A stretch of 64,000 nucleotides of DNA. Source: Rhodanobacteraceae bacterium. GTDB taxonomy: Bacteria; Pseudomonadota; Gammaproteobacteria; Xanthomonadales; Rhodanobacteraceae. The translations under genes were made by a program, and so were the position numbers. The stretch spans positions 124,001 through 188,000 of the forward strand of contig CP126120.1 in assembly GCA_030123585.1 (NCBI GenBank), read 5' to 3'. A model generated the notes under the pieces. The model worked only from the letters and a program-made list of their open reading frames with translations, was not told the origin of the DNA and did not search any database. Below, in pieces: positions 41,125 through 48,592 of the stretch (positions within the stretch are counted from its first letter, which is position 1; every line of letters begins with the position of its first letter).

Positions 41125-43260
41125 ATGCTGACGCAGTCGGAACTCGATTACCGGCAGTGGCTGGAAGAGCCGGACTTTCCTCACCTTGACGCGCGGCAGG
41201 CGACAACGGCGCGGCAGTTCCTGGACCGCATCAAGGGACACGACTGGGACAAGCCGTTGTACCGGCACCAGTACGAGGCGATCACCCGCGTTATCTATAC
41301 CGGCGAAAAATTGGGCAACTGGGAAAGCCTGCTGGACATCGTCACCGGCGGCGGCAAGACGGTGATCATGGCGGGGCTGGTAGCTTATTTCTGGCAAGTT
41401 CGTGGCAACGAGCGGTTCCTGATCCTGGTACCGAATACCATCGTGCGCGAGCGGGTGAAGGACGACTTCGAGGTTAGTAACCCCGCCTACGCGTACCGGG
41501 ACTTTCCGTTCTTCTTCAACGGTCATCAGCGGACGCCGGAGCGCCTGGCGTGCGCGGTGCTGCGGGACGGGTCCGACGCTGCCGGCATCCGCGACGCCAA
41601 CGTGATCGTTTCCAATATCCACCAGCTTTACGAAGGCAGGCAGTCGCCCTCGCTGGAAGTGCTGCTCTCGCCGTCGATTCGTGATCTCGTGGTGTTCAAC
41701 GACGAGGCCCACAACGCGGCGGCGGAGCAATACCGCGAGGTGCTGAAGCTGCTGGGGCGCGAGAAGACCATCGCGCGGGTGGACCTGACCGCAACGCCGT
41801 TCCGGCTGGACAAGCAGGACCTCGACACGTACCCGCCGATTTACGAGTACCACGTTCAGCAGGCCATGCAGGACGGCGTGGTCAAGCAGATCGTGGTGAC
41901 CAAGCCCGACATCGAAAGCGTCAAATTGCAGTATGAGGAATGGGACGAGAACGATCAGGTCATCAAGACCCTGGATGCCGAGGAAGTGCCATGGGAGCAG
42001 ATCGAGCAGGAGCTGCGCCGCGGTGGCGCCGTGCGGTTCGTCACCGCGAAGAACGCGCGTCGACAACAATTGCAGATCGCGCAAAGCTGCCTTGACTACC
42101 AGCGCAAGTGCGTGCCACTGAACGAGCGGAACGAGCGCGCGTGGGAACCGTTGCTGCTGGTCGTCGCGCTGTCACAAAAGGATGCGTGGCAGATGTACGA
42201 AACACTGCAAGCAGCGCCCTTCAACTACAAGCGCGAACAGCTTCTGCTGGTGCACAGCAATCAGGATGAACTGGAAAACAAGAAAGCGTTCCTACTGGGG
42301 CGGCGCAGCCCGGACGGGCTGAACGCAGACGATACGGCGCTGTGGCACGCCGCCCGAAAGGTCCGCGTCATCATTGCGGTCAGCATGCTGCGCGAAGGCT
42401 GGGATGTGCGGAACATCGCGGTGATCTGCCTGTTTCGCAAGTTCAGCTACCAGCGCAAGGGCGATCGCATCTACACCGTGTACGGCCCGCAGATCATCGG
42501 GCGCGGTTTGCGCAGAATTCGTCCACCCAATGAACGAGACTACTTGTTTACGGTGGATCATCCGGCGTTCAACCATGGCTGGCTGTGGCAGTTGCTGGCT
42601 GCGCAGGAATACGCGAAGCCTTTGAATCCCGGCGAAGCCGTGGACGAACAGACCATAGATGACTTGCCGTTCGATCCGCCGGGTGTGCGCGAACCGGATG
42701 ATCCCGACGTGGAGGAGCGCGAGCCGAAGCCCGAATTGGACATCGAAGACATCATCAACGACCTGCCGGACGCTACCCAGATCAAGCCGATTGCCGACTG
42801 GCAGGCGCACTTCAGGAGTCTGGAGTTCAACAAGCGCGTGAGTTCGGCCTTGCAGAAGATCACCAACATCAAGAGCCAGCGGCTGGGTTCCGAGACTACG
42901 GCGCACGAATTGCCGGACGAGGTGATCAATCTTCCCGAGCTGAATCAGTCTGCGGTGGAAGCCGTGCAGGCGATGAGCAAGGAGGTGCTGGCGGCCGAGC
43001 TGCGTGCCGAACTGATGAGCGAGCCGCATTACGCCCTGACTGGTTGCTTCAAGATGGAAACGGCCGATCAGACGCTGCGACTGACGCAGGCCATGGAGTG
43101 GATCATGGACGATGTGTTCCACATCCCTGGCTTCGCCGGGCTGGATGCTGCGGAGCTGGGAAGCCTGCAGAAGTTGCGCTTCTGCGTGCCGCAGCTCACG
43201 GATGAATTCCGGCGGCCGGAAATCGTTCTCGGCATTCTTGGTGAAGGTTCGCCGCAATGA
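41125..43260 (+). CDS. DEAH-box helicase/ATPase subunit of a restriction system (Res-like)
   Basis: The 711-residue superfamily 2 protein has Walker A TGGGKT (74-79), DEAH box NDEAHN (192-197), motif III LTATPFR and motif VI QIIGRGLRR, with the MLREGWDVRN block typical of type III Res proteins. After about residue 500 the sequence is acidic and then helical and has no PD-(D/E)XK nuclease, which standard Res subunits carry at the C-terminus. The nuclease is instead the next gene, which overlaps its stop by four bases. It should translocate on DNA and bring the nuclease to unmodified targets. Confidence 0.88.
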   Translation: MLTQSELDYRQWLEEPDFPHLDARQATTARQFLDRIKGHDWDKPLYRHQYEAITRVIYTGEKLGNWESLLDIVTGGGKTVIMAGLVAYFWQVRGNERFLILVPNTIVRERVKDDFEVSNPAYAYRDFPFFFNGHQRTPERLACAVLRDGSDAAGIRDANVIVSNIHQLYEGRQSPSLEVLLSPSIRDLVVFNDEAHNAAAEQYREVLKLLGREKTIARVDLTATPFRLDKQDLDTYPPIYEYHVQQAMQDGVVKQIVVTKPDIESVKLQYEEWDENDQVIKTLDAEEVPWEQIEQELRRGGAVRFVTAKNARRQQLQIAQSCLDYQRKCVPLNERNERAWEPLLLVVALSQKDAWQMYETLQAAPFNYKREQLLLVHSNQDELENKKAFLLGRRSPDGLNADDTALWHAARKVRVIIAVSMLREGWDVRNIAVICLFRKFSYQRKGDRIYTVYGPQIIGRGLRRIRPPNERDYLFTVDHPAFNHGWLWQLLAAQEYAKPLNPGEAVDEQTIDDLPFDPPGVREPDDPDVEEREPKPELDIEDIINDLPDATQIKPIADWQAHFRSLEFNKRVSSALQKITNIKSQRLGSETTAHELPDEVINLPELNQSAVEAVQAMSKEVLAAELRAELMSEPHYALTGCFKMETADQTLRLTQAMEWIMDDVFHIPGFAGLDAAELGSLQKLRFCVPQLTDEFRRPEIVLGILGEGSPQ

Positions 43261-43706
43261 TCCGGTCGAAGCGAGGTGTTTTGACAGGCTTGCGGAAGAA
43301 CCCGCATGGTCAAAGCCGCTACGACAGCCTGCTGGAACGCGACTACATGCTCGAACTGGAGCAAACCGGCGGTGTCATGTCATGGACCAAGGAGCACGGA
43401 ATCCGGATTCCGTATCGGGTGATGCGCGTGATCCCACGCATGTACCTACCGGACTTCCTCGTCACCTTTGCGGATGGTTCGCGAGAATTGCACGAAACCA
43501 AGGGAGCGGGGTTCCTCGCTTGGCTGGAAACACACGCAAAACGGCGTGCCGCGGATGCCTGGTGCAAGCAACGCGACATGAAGTACCGGTTCATCGAGAA
43601 CAGCCGTGGCGCTCTTTTTGCCGAGAATCTGGCACTGGATCGCATGGAGGCCCAGGCAGCCCGCAGAAGCGCAAAGGTGACATCGCTCGATGAACTGCTC
43701 AAGTGA
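43257..43706 (+). CDS. TnsA-like PD-(D/E)XK nuclease subunit
   Basis: This 149-residue protein has the active-site pattern of TnsA-type nucleases: Glu27 in SLLERDY, Pro65-Asp66 in YLPDFLV, and Glu80-x-Lys82 in LHETKG. The order and spacing (E, then PD, then ExK about 14 residues later) match the restriction-endonuclease fold. TnsA cuts DNA in Tn7 transposition, but no TnsB or TnsC is present; here the gene is fused by an ATGA overlap to the helicase gene. It most likely supplies the cleavage activity of a restriction complex. The C-terminal 50 residues are helical and may bind the helicase. Confidence 0.82.
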   Translation: MIRSKRGVLTGLRKNPHGQSRYDSLLERDYMLELEQTGGVMSWTKEHGIRIPYRVMRVIPRMYLPDFLVTFADGSRELHETKGAGFLAWLETHAKRRAADAWCKQRDMKYRFIENSRGALFAENLALDRMEAQAARRSAKVTSLDELLK

Positions 43707-43753
43707 AACCGGTTCAGCCAAGGAGAAGCTTCTCCTGTGGATGTACTGCATCA

Positions 43754-43810
43754 GCGAGTGGCTTGGATGGCCCGCTGATGCAATATCGCCGCCGCGGTCA
43801 CGAGAGTCGG
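43754..43810. repeat. Right copy of the imperfect direct repeat flanking the restriction genes
   Basis: Pairs with 38981-39040 (see that entry). It lies 48 bases after the nuclease stop, in the gap before the PIN-domain gene. Confidence 0.75.
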
Positions 43811-43842
43811 GCTTGATTTGCGGTCTGAGGAACGGGTGACTG

Positions 43843-44367
43843 CTAGCCGATACCAAGGTTTTCCTGCCGATATTCATCCGGCAGGCAATTCGTTTTGTGT
43901 GGTGCACACACGCGGAGACCCATCGCGGAGAAGGTCGACGAAAACCTCACGAATTTCGCGTCGCGTGTCCAAATCTCCTCGCACTTGAATTGAAGCGCTG
44001 TCGCCGCATGGATGGCATCCAACCCACTCAGCGAAATCGCATGCAGCCAACGTAGATCGCGAGCCCTCTCCATCAAACTCAAGGTGGGCTGCACCAACGT
44101 GAAACCACCTCGTCCCGATGCGAGCAACCCAAGGAAGAATGGCTTGGCCAGCTCCAACTTGTTCTGGTCCTCGACGTGAGTGCATTCCGCAACGCTGATC
44201 GCCGAGGTGAACACTGAAACCTTCTCCTCTCGCGCTGCATCCAGCATTTTTTGAAGGTGCCAGGCATCCTGTTCGCGTTCGGTCGGAATGCCAATGCCGA
44301 CTTTATCTTTGACCAGGTCGATGATGACGGCGGAATCGACGTAAACTTTTGGTTTATCGGTCGTCAC
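43843..44367 (-). CDS. PIN-domain nuclease, VapC-like
   Basis: The 174-residue protein has a complete PIN-domain acid set: Asp11 (VYVDSAVI), Glu61 (ISVAEC), Asp117 (SGLDAIHAA) and Asp136 (IWTRDAKF). Such proteins are magnesium-dependent RNases, most often toxins cutting tRNA or rRNA. It is longer than typical VapC (about 130 residues), with an inserted helical stretch after the first strand. The start ATG overlaps by 14 bases the end of the upstream gene, so the two are coupled. No small VapB-like antitoxin is seen, and the larger upstream protein is the candidate partner. Confidence 0.82.
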   Translation of the reverse strand: MTTDKPKVYVDSAVIIDLVKDKVGIGIPTEREQDAWHLQKMLDAAREEKVSVFTSAISVAECTHVEDQNKLELAKPFFLGLLASGRGGFTLVQPTLSLMERARDLRWLHAISLSGLDAIHAATALQFKCEEIWTRDAKFVRFSSTFSAMGLRVCAPHKTNCLPDEYRQENLGIG

Positions 44368-45163
44368 GCCACCCCCTCACGAAGTCTTCGCTGATCATGT
44401 TGCCGGTGTAGTGCGGGAGCTCACCCAGAGTGCGCCGGTATAGGTCAAGGTCGAATTCCGGTGCAGGGCGAAAATCCTCGACGCGAATCTCACGAACATG
44501 TCCGGTTGCGGCATCCTCCTTGAGCCAGCCCTCCACAAACACGACGGCGTTGCGATCCTCCAGGAGTTCCACCGCGGCTTGATACATCTCCGTCTGGAAG
44601 TAGCAGTTCACCAGCACACCCGTAGCAAATTCGCGGATACGTAAGTAGGGCGGCGAGTGTTCCTTGAAGAAAGCGTTGACCGTGCCTTGCACTTCGCCGT
44701 AAACGTTGCGGTCAATCAAACCGCTGGCAACGTCCGGCGCATCAGCGTGATGCAGTTCGAACCACGTGTCCGGGCGGGATTCTCCATCCTTGTAAACGCC
44801 GAAGCGCGCAACTTCATCCACATCCAAGGCTCTCCCGATGCGGCGGTACTGCTGCCGGGTTTCGAAACGGATGGTGAAGCCGAGCATTGGGTCGTCAAAG
44901 GTGTTGGACAGCACCATCTGCAGCGCGCGCCGTCCCAGCGCGGCCAAGTCCTCTGAAACGGCTTCCGGGTGGCGCAGGTCGAAGTCAACTGAGGCATTCT
45001 CGAATTGCTCGGCCAGCCAGCCATCCTTGGGCGAAGGAAGGCCAATGTCTTCGCACAGCAGACCGAGAAAGCTCGTGGTCTCCTGACACACTTGTCCCAG
45101 CTTGGACAAGGGCATGCCGACGCGACCCTTGTTCAGTTCGACGCGGAGGCGGAGAACGCTCAT
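44354..45163 (-). CDS. Unrecognised partner of the PIN-domain protein
   Basis: I do not recognise this 269-residue protein. The ATG at 45163 starts MSVLRLRVELNKGRVGMPL; upstream there is no ribosome-binding site, and the start could be leaderless. It looks soluble, mixed alpha/beta, and mildly acidic, without signal peptide or membrane helices. Visible blocks include RFETRQQYRRIGRALDVDE and GLIDRNVYGEVQGTVNAFF. The C-terminal end (MISEDFVRGWRDDR) overlaps the PIN gene start. Translational coupling with a PIN-domain nuclease suggests it is an antitoxin or a regulatory or recognition subunit. Several thinner arguments for a helix-turn-helix were considered and none was convincing. Confidence 0.55.
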   Translation of the reverse strand: MSVLRLRVELNKGRVGMPLSKLGQVCQETTSFLGLLCEDIGLPSPKDGWLAEQFENASVDFDLRHPEAVSEDLAALGRRALQMVLSNTFDDPMLGFTIRFETRQQYRRIGRALDVDEVARFGVYKDGESRPDTWFELHHADAPDVASGLIDRNVYGEVQGTVNAFFKEHSPPYLRIREFATGVLVNCYFQTEMYQAAVELLEDRNAVVFVEGWLKEDAATGHVREIRVEDFRPAPEFDLDLYRRTLGELPHYTGNMISEDFVRGWRDDR

Positions 45164-45466
45164 GACGATACAGTACGGTGTTGTCGACGGAGGGCCAAGT
45201 AGCGGCAAACATGCGGTGTAGCAAGGCATCGAAGCTGACTTGCGCGGTAGCGAGCGCAGCGGTTTCCTGGGGCAAGGATACCGCGAACGACCTCCCCGGC
45301 GGGTTGCCGTAAGCGCTTGCATCGGATTCCACGGAGGCTCGGCCTTGGCGCCGCGCCGTATAAGTTCACGACGATCTCAGGCGATCTCCAGTAAGCCTCA
45401 GGCATCTTGGTGACTGACAAGAAAAGTTGCAGCGCGCATGCAGCGCGTGGAGGGCGGAACGTATCT

Positions 45467-45488
45467 GGGGGAACATTTGGGGGAACCT
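45467..45488. repeat. Candidate integrase arm-type repeats, right
   Basis: Two copies of GGGGGAAC lie in tandem with a 12-base period, matching the set at 36918-36964. Confidence 0.55.
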
Positions 45489-45540
45489 CGAAAACGAACG
45501 TGCACAGTTGCGCCGTGAAATCAGCGCGATGCGCGGCTCG

Positions 45541-45562
45541 TTCGATTCCGACCCTGCCTCCA
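45541..45562 (+). repeat. Right attachment site (attR), diverged tRNA-Cys 3' end
   Basis: TTCGATTCCGACCCTG is followed by CCTCCA, one G short of the tRNA copy. No tRNA remains here. Confidence 0.8.
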
Positions 45563-45636
45563 AACTTCCGATCAGGGTTTGATGCAACGCAATCGCCGCG
45601 CTTGTCACGCGCGGAAGACGCGTCGGCGCCTCGGCT

Positions 45637-46239
45637 TCAAAGCACCAGCCGATGGATCACCTGGGTCGGGTCGTCGGGATCGGGTTCGCCCTTGAAACCG
45701 AGATCCCGCGCCAGTTCCTGCATCCGCCAGTTGTCGTGGGCGTCCACGGAAACCATGGAACGGACGCCGCGTCGGCGCGCGAGGTCGATCAGGTCGCGCA
45801 TCAGGACGGTGCCGAGACCCTTGCCTTGCCACGCATCGGCAACGGTGACTGCGCATTCGCTGGACACGCCATCCGGCGCAAGGCTGTAGCGGCTGACGCC
45901 GACGGCGCGGGTCTTGCCGCGTTCCTGCGCCAGTGCGATGAACGCCATGTCGTGCCGGTAGTCGAGTTCCGTCAGTTTGCGGATCAGCGCATCCCCCGGT
46001 TCGCCGATCTGCCCGAGAAAGCGCATGCGACGCGACTCCGGGCTCAGCCCGCGCAGGAAATCGCGCTCCAGGTTTGCGTCGTCGCGGCGCAGAGCCCGGA
46101 TCGTCACCTGGCTGCCGTCCCGCAACGTCACTGCCGACTCGGGCACGTCCGCGGGCGAGGCCAAGGTCGCGACATCGGTGTGCGGATTGACGTTCGAGGT
46201 GTGGGCGGACCCGCCCGCCGCGTTGCTGGTCGTGATCAT
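45637..46239 (-). CDS. GNAT-family N-acetyltransferase
   Basis: This 200-residue protein has the acetyl-CoA loop VADAWQGKGLGTVLMRDL (Q/R-x2-G-x-G/A) and a second-strand region DGSQVTIRALRRDDANLERDFL, as in the GNAT domain also found at the end of protein acetyltransferases such as Pat. It may acetylate proteins or a small molecule; the substrate is unclear. The ATG at 46239 has GAGG ten bases upstream. A near-perfect FNR box (46298-46311) lies upstream, so it may be induced under low oxygen together with the acetate genes. Acetyl phosphate and acetyl-CoA metabolism next door make a link to protein acetylation plausible. Confidence 0.82.
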   Translation of the reverse strand: MITTSNAAGGSAHTSNVNPHTDVATLASPADVPESAVTLRDGSQVTIRALRRDDANLERDFLRGLSPESRRMRFLGQIGEPGDALIRKLTELDYRHDMAFIALAQERGKTRAVGVSRYSLAPDGVSSECAVTVADAWQGKGLGTVLMRDLIDLARRRGVRSMVSVDAHDNWRMQELARDLGFKGEPDPDDPTQVIHRLVL

Positions 46240-46297
46240 GTTCGTGTACCTCGCTGCTCGCTGCAGGCCGAGCATGGGCCGCGCGGACGGAGGCTTT

Positions 46298-46311
46298 GTG
46301 ATCGGGATCAA
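46298..46311. promoter_or_regulatory. FNR-box-like site upstream of the acetyltransferase
   Basis: GTGATCGGGATCAA matches 9 of 10 positions of TTGAT-N4-ATCAA. It is about 59 bases upstream of the acetyltransferase start, giving a short leader if the site sits at -41.5. Confidence 0.6.
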
Positions 46312-46349
46312 CTGCACGCGTATTCCGCGTGACGTCCGTGCAATGGGAT

Positions 46350-47528
46350 TCAACGCTTGGACGACGGCCCCAGCAGTCCGACGGCTCCGCGCGCCATCAC
46401 GATTTCCTCGTCGGTCGGGATCACGAACACCTGCACGGGTGCGCCGGTTGCGCTGATGCATTGGGCATTCCGCGCGTTGGCAGCATCGTCCAGCGCGACG
46501 CCGATCCAGCGCAAGCGTTCACCGATGCGTCGGCGGACGCCCGCCGCGTGCTCGCCGATGCCGCCGGTGAACACCAGCGCATCCAGTCCGTCCAGCGCCA
46601 CGCAATGGGCCGCGATGGCGGCGGCGGCACGCGCCGCGAACATGTCCAGTGCTTCGTGCGCGCGCGCATCGTTGCTGGCTTCCAGTACGCGCACGTCGTC
46701 GCTGATCCCCGAAACGCCCAGCAGGCCGGAACGGTTGTCCAGCAGGTCCGCCAGTTCCTGCACGCCCATCCCGCGTTGTCGTTGCAGGTACAGCAGCACG
46801 CCGGGATCGATCGCGCCGCAGCGCGTGCCCATCATCAGGCCGTCCATCGGGGTGAAACCCATGGACGTCGAAACGCTGCGCAGTTCGCGCAGCGCGCACA
46901 CGCTGGCGCCGTGGCCGAGGTGCGCCACCACCACCTTGCCGTACGCGCGCTCGCCGGCGATCGCGGGCAGCACGCCGGCGATGTATGCGTACGACAGCCC
47001 GTGGAAGCCGATCCGCACGATGCCGGATTCGCTGAGCGCGTGCGGCAGCGCGAACCATTGCGACAGTTTCGGTTGCGTGCGGTGGAACGCGGTATCGAAG
47101 CAGGCGATCTGCGGCACGTCCGGCAACAGTTCCTGCACGTTCCTGATCACCGCGATTTCGGCCGGCTGGTGCGCGGGCGCCAGCGGCGCGAGCGCTTCCA
47201 GTTCGCGCAGCACCTGCGCGTCGATGCGCACGGGACGATCGAAGCGCGTGCCGCCGTGCACCACGCGATGGGCCACCGCGACGACCTGCAATCCGGACTC
47301 GCGCTCGCGCAGCATCGCCAGTAGCCAGCGGACCGCATCCTGGATGTTGGCCGCGGACGGCCTTGCCGATTCGGCTGTTGATTCCGCAGGTATCCTGAAA
47401 CTCGCCTTGGCGTCATGTCCGACATCGGTGATGACGCCGCGCAGGATGGACTCCAGCGTGGCGGCATCGAACACCGCCAGCTTGATGCTCGACGAACCGA
47501 TGTTGAGGGCGAGGATGCCTTCGTTCAT
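46350..47528 (-). CDS. ackA: Acetate kinase
   Basis: The 392-residue ASKHA-fold enzyme converts acetyl phosphate and ADP to acetate and ATP. Family motifs are intact: ALNIGSSSIKLAVFD at the start, VVAHLGHGASVCAL, MGTRCGAIDPG and VFTGGIGEHA. Length is normal. The start overlaps the stop of the phosphotransacetylase gene (ATGA, 47525-47528), so the two are made together. With the phosphoketolase encoded divergently, it gives ATP from acetyl phosphate without respiration. The gene is followed by the acetyltransferase gene, which has its own FNR-like site. Confidence 0.94.
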   Translation of the reverse strand: MNEGILALNIGSSSIKLAVFDAATLESILRGVITDVGHDAKASFRIPAESTAESARPSAANIQDAVRWLLAMLRERESGLQVVAVAHRVVHGGTRFDRPVRIDAQVLRELEALAPLAPAHQPAEIAVIRNVQELLPDVPQIACFDTAFHRTQPKLSQWFALPHALSESGIVRIGFHGLSYAYIAGVLPAIAGERAYGKVVVAHLGHGASVCALRELRSVSTSMGFTPMDGLMMGTRCGAIDPGVLLYLQRQRGMGVQELADLLDNRSGLLGVSGISDDVRVLEASNDARAHEALDMFAARAAAAIAAHCVALDGLDALVFTGGIGEHAAGVRRRIGERLRWIGVALDDAANARNAQCISATGAPVQVFVIPTDEEIVMARGAVGLLGPSSKR

Positions 47529-48502
47529 GGCGCAGCCGGGCGCGCGGGTTCGGCGAACAGCCGCGCCAGCGCGCACGACACCACCCGTGCGCGCACCGCG
47601 TCGGCGCGGCTGGTCAGCGCGATCGGCACGCGCGCGCCCAGCACGATCCCCGCGCTGGCCGCGCCCGCCAGATAGATCATCTGCTTGGCCAGCATGTTGC
47701 CAGTCATCAGGTCGGGCACCACCAGGATGTCGGCGTGCCCCGCGACCGGCGAATCGATGCCCTTGGTCGCGGCCGCCGCGACCGACACCGCGTTGTCGAA
47801 CGCGAGCGGACCTTCCAGCAGCGCGCCCGTGATCTGGCCGCGGTCGCGCATCTTGCACAGCGCCGCGGCCTCGACGGTCGAGGCGATGCGCGGGTTCACC
47901 GTTTCCACCGCCGACAGGATCGCCACCTGCGGCATCGCGATCCCGACCGCGTGCGCGAGGTCGATCGCGTTCTGCACGATGTCGCGCTTGTCCAGCAGGT
48001 CGGGCGTGATGTTGATCGCACCGTCGGTGAGGAACAGCAGCTTGGGGTACATCGGGACGTCCAGCGCGAACACGTGGCTGACGCGGCGTTCGGTGCGCAG
48101 CCCGTGCGCGGGATCGACCACCTCGGCCATCAATTCGTCGGTGTGCAGCGCGCCTTTCAGCAGCGCGGACACCGTGCCCGCGCGGACCATGCCGACGGCG
48201 CGCGCGGCCGCGGCGTGGCTGTGGGCGACATCCTCGATGTCGCAGCCGTCGATCGACACGCCGGCCTTGTCCGCGGCGGCACGGATCTTCTTCTGCGGCC
48301 CCACCAGCACCGGATCGATCAGGCCGAGCCGCGCGGCTTCCAGCGTGCCCTGCAACGACAGCGCATCGCAGGGATGCACTACCGCGGTCGGCAGTGGTTC
48401 GAGCGCGGCGGCGGCCGCCACCAGCGCATCGAAGGGGGAAGTGCGGGTTTCTTCGCGGGCAACGGCGGACACGCGCGCGGTCCTTGTGGAGGTCGCGCCC
48501 AT
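47525..48502 (-). CDS. Phosphate acetyltransferase (short Pta/Ptb type)
   Basis: The protein of up to 325 residues belongs to the PTA/PTB family: PVLVGPQKKI, ALHTDELMAEVVDP, TDGAINITPDL, LSAVETVNP and VPDLMTGNMLAKQMIYLAGA. It interconverts acetyl-CoA and acetyl phosphate, and phosphate butyryltransferase activity is possible. It lacks the N-terminal regulatory domain of E. coli Pta. The ATG at 48502 has GGCAGG directly abutting it; the GTG at 48472, with AAGGAC upstream, is a good alternative and would fit a promoter controlled by the FNR box at 48528. It is coupled to ackA. Confidence 0.87.
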   Translation of the reverse strand: MGATSTRTARVSAVAREETRTSPFDALVAAAAALEPLPTAVVHPCDALSLQGTLEAARLGLIDPVLVGPQKKIRAAADKAGVSIDGCDIEDVAHSHAAAARAVGMVRAGTVSALLKGALHTDELMAEVVDPAHGLRTERRVSHVFALDVPMYPKLLFLTDGAINITPDLLDKRDIVQNAIDLAHAVGIAMPQVAILSAVETVNPRIASTVEAAALCKMRDRGQITGALLEGPLAFDNAVSVAAAATKGIDSPVAGHADILVVPDLMTGNMLAKQMIYLAGAASAGIVLGARVPIALTSRADAVRARVVSCALARLFAEPARPAAP

Positions 48503-48527
48503 CCTGCCGCGGCGGAATGCGGCGGGC

Positions 48528-48541
48528 TTGATCGAGATCAA
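48528..48541. promoter_or_regulatory. Perfect FNR box between phosphotransacetylase and phosphoketolase
   Basis: TTGATCGAGATCAA is an exact match to TTGAT-N4-ATCAA. It lies between divergent genes, 52 bases from the phosphoketolase start and 26-56 bases from the possible phosphotransacetylase starts, so it could activate either or both. Confidence 0.78.
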
Positions 48542-48592
48542 CGGCAAGCCGCTTCCGCATGCTGACATGGTTGCAGCCGCCTGCTTGCGCGG

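Larger units (their letters stand above)
36778..45562. mobile_element. Genomic island in tRNA-Cys
   Basis: About 8.8 kb is bounded by the tRNA-Cys 3' end on the left and a near copy on the right. Both share the 16-base core TTCGATTCCGACCCTG, after which the right copy has lost one G. A tyrosine integrase lies immediately inside the left end and points inward. Cargo: an orphan MobC-like protein, a three-gene restriction-modification system and a PIN-domain pair. Base composition of several cargo genes is visibly lower in GC than the flanks. There is no relaxase, replication gene or conjugation gene, so it is at most mobilisable by another element. Confidence 0.85.
45164..45636. other. Intergenic right end of the island
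   Basis: This 473-base stretch has no credible gene. It holds the integrase arm-like repeats (45467-45488) and the right attachment site (45541-45562). The left part, 45164-45460, contains only short frames of chromosome-like composition that look like debris. Beyond the attachment site the sequence is ordinary chromosome. Confidence 0.6.

Noticed and set aside
43257..43706. A Tn7-like transposon, suggested by the TnsA-type protein.
   Set aside because: No TnsB, TnsC, TniQ or Tn7-type end repeats are seen. The island has a tyrosine integrase, and the gene is coupled to a restriction helicase.
45160..45420. An 86-codon minus-strand frame at the right end of the island.
   Set aside because: No ribosome-binding site, no recognisable domain, and it lies in the debris-like part of the right border.
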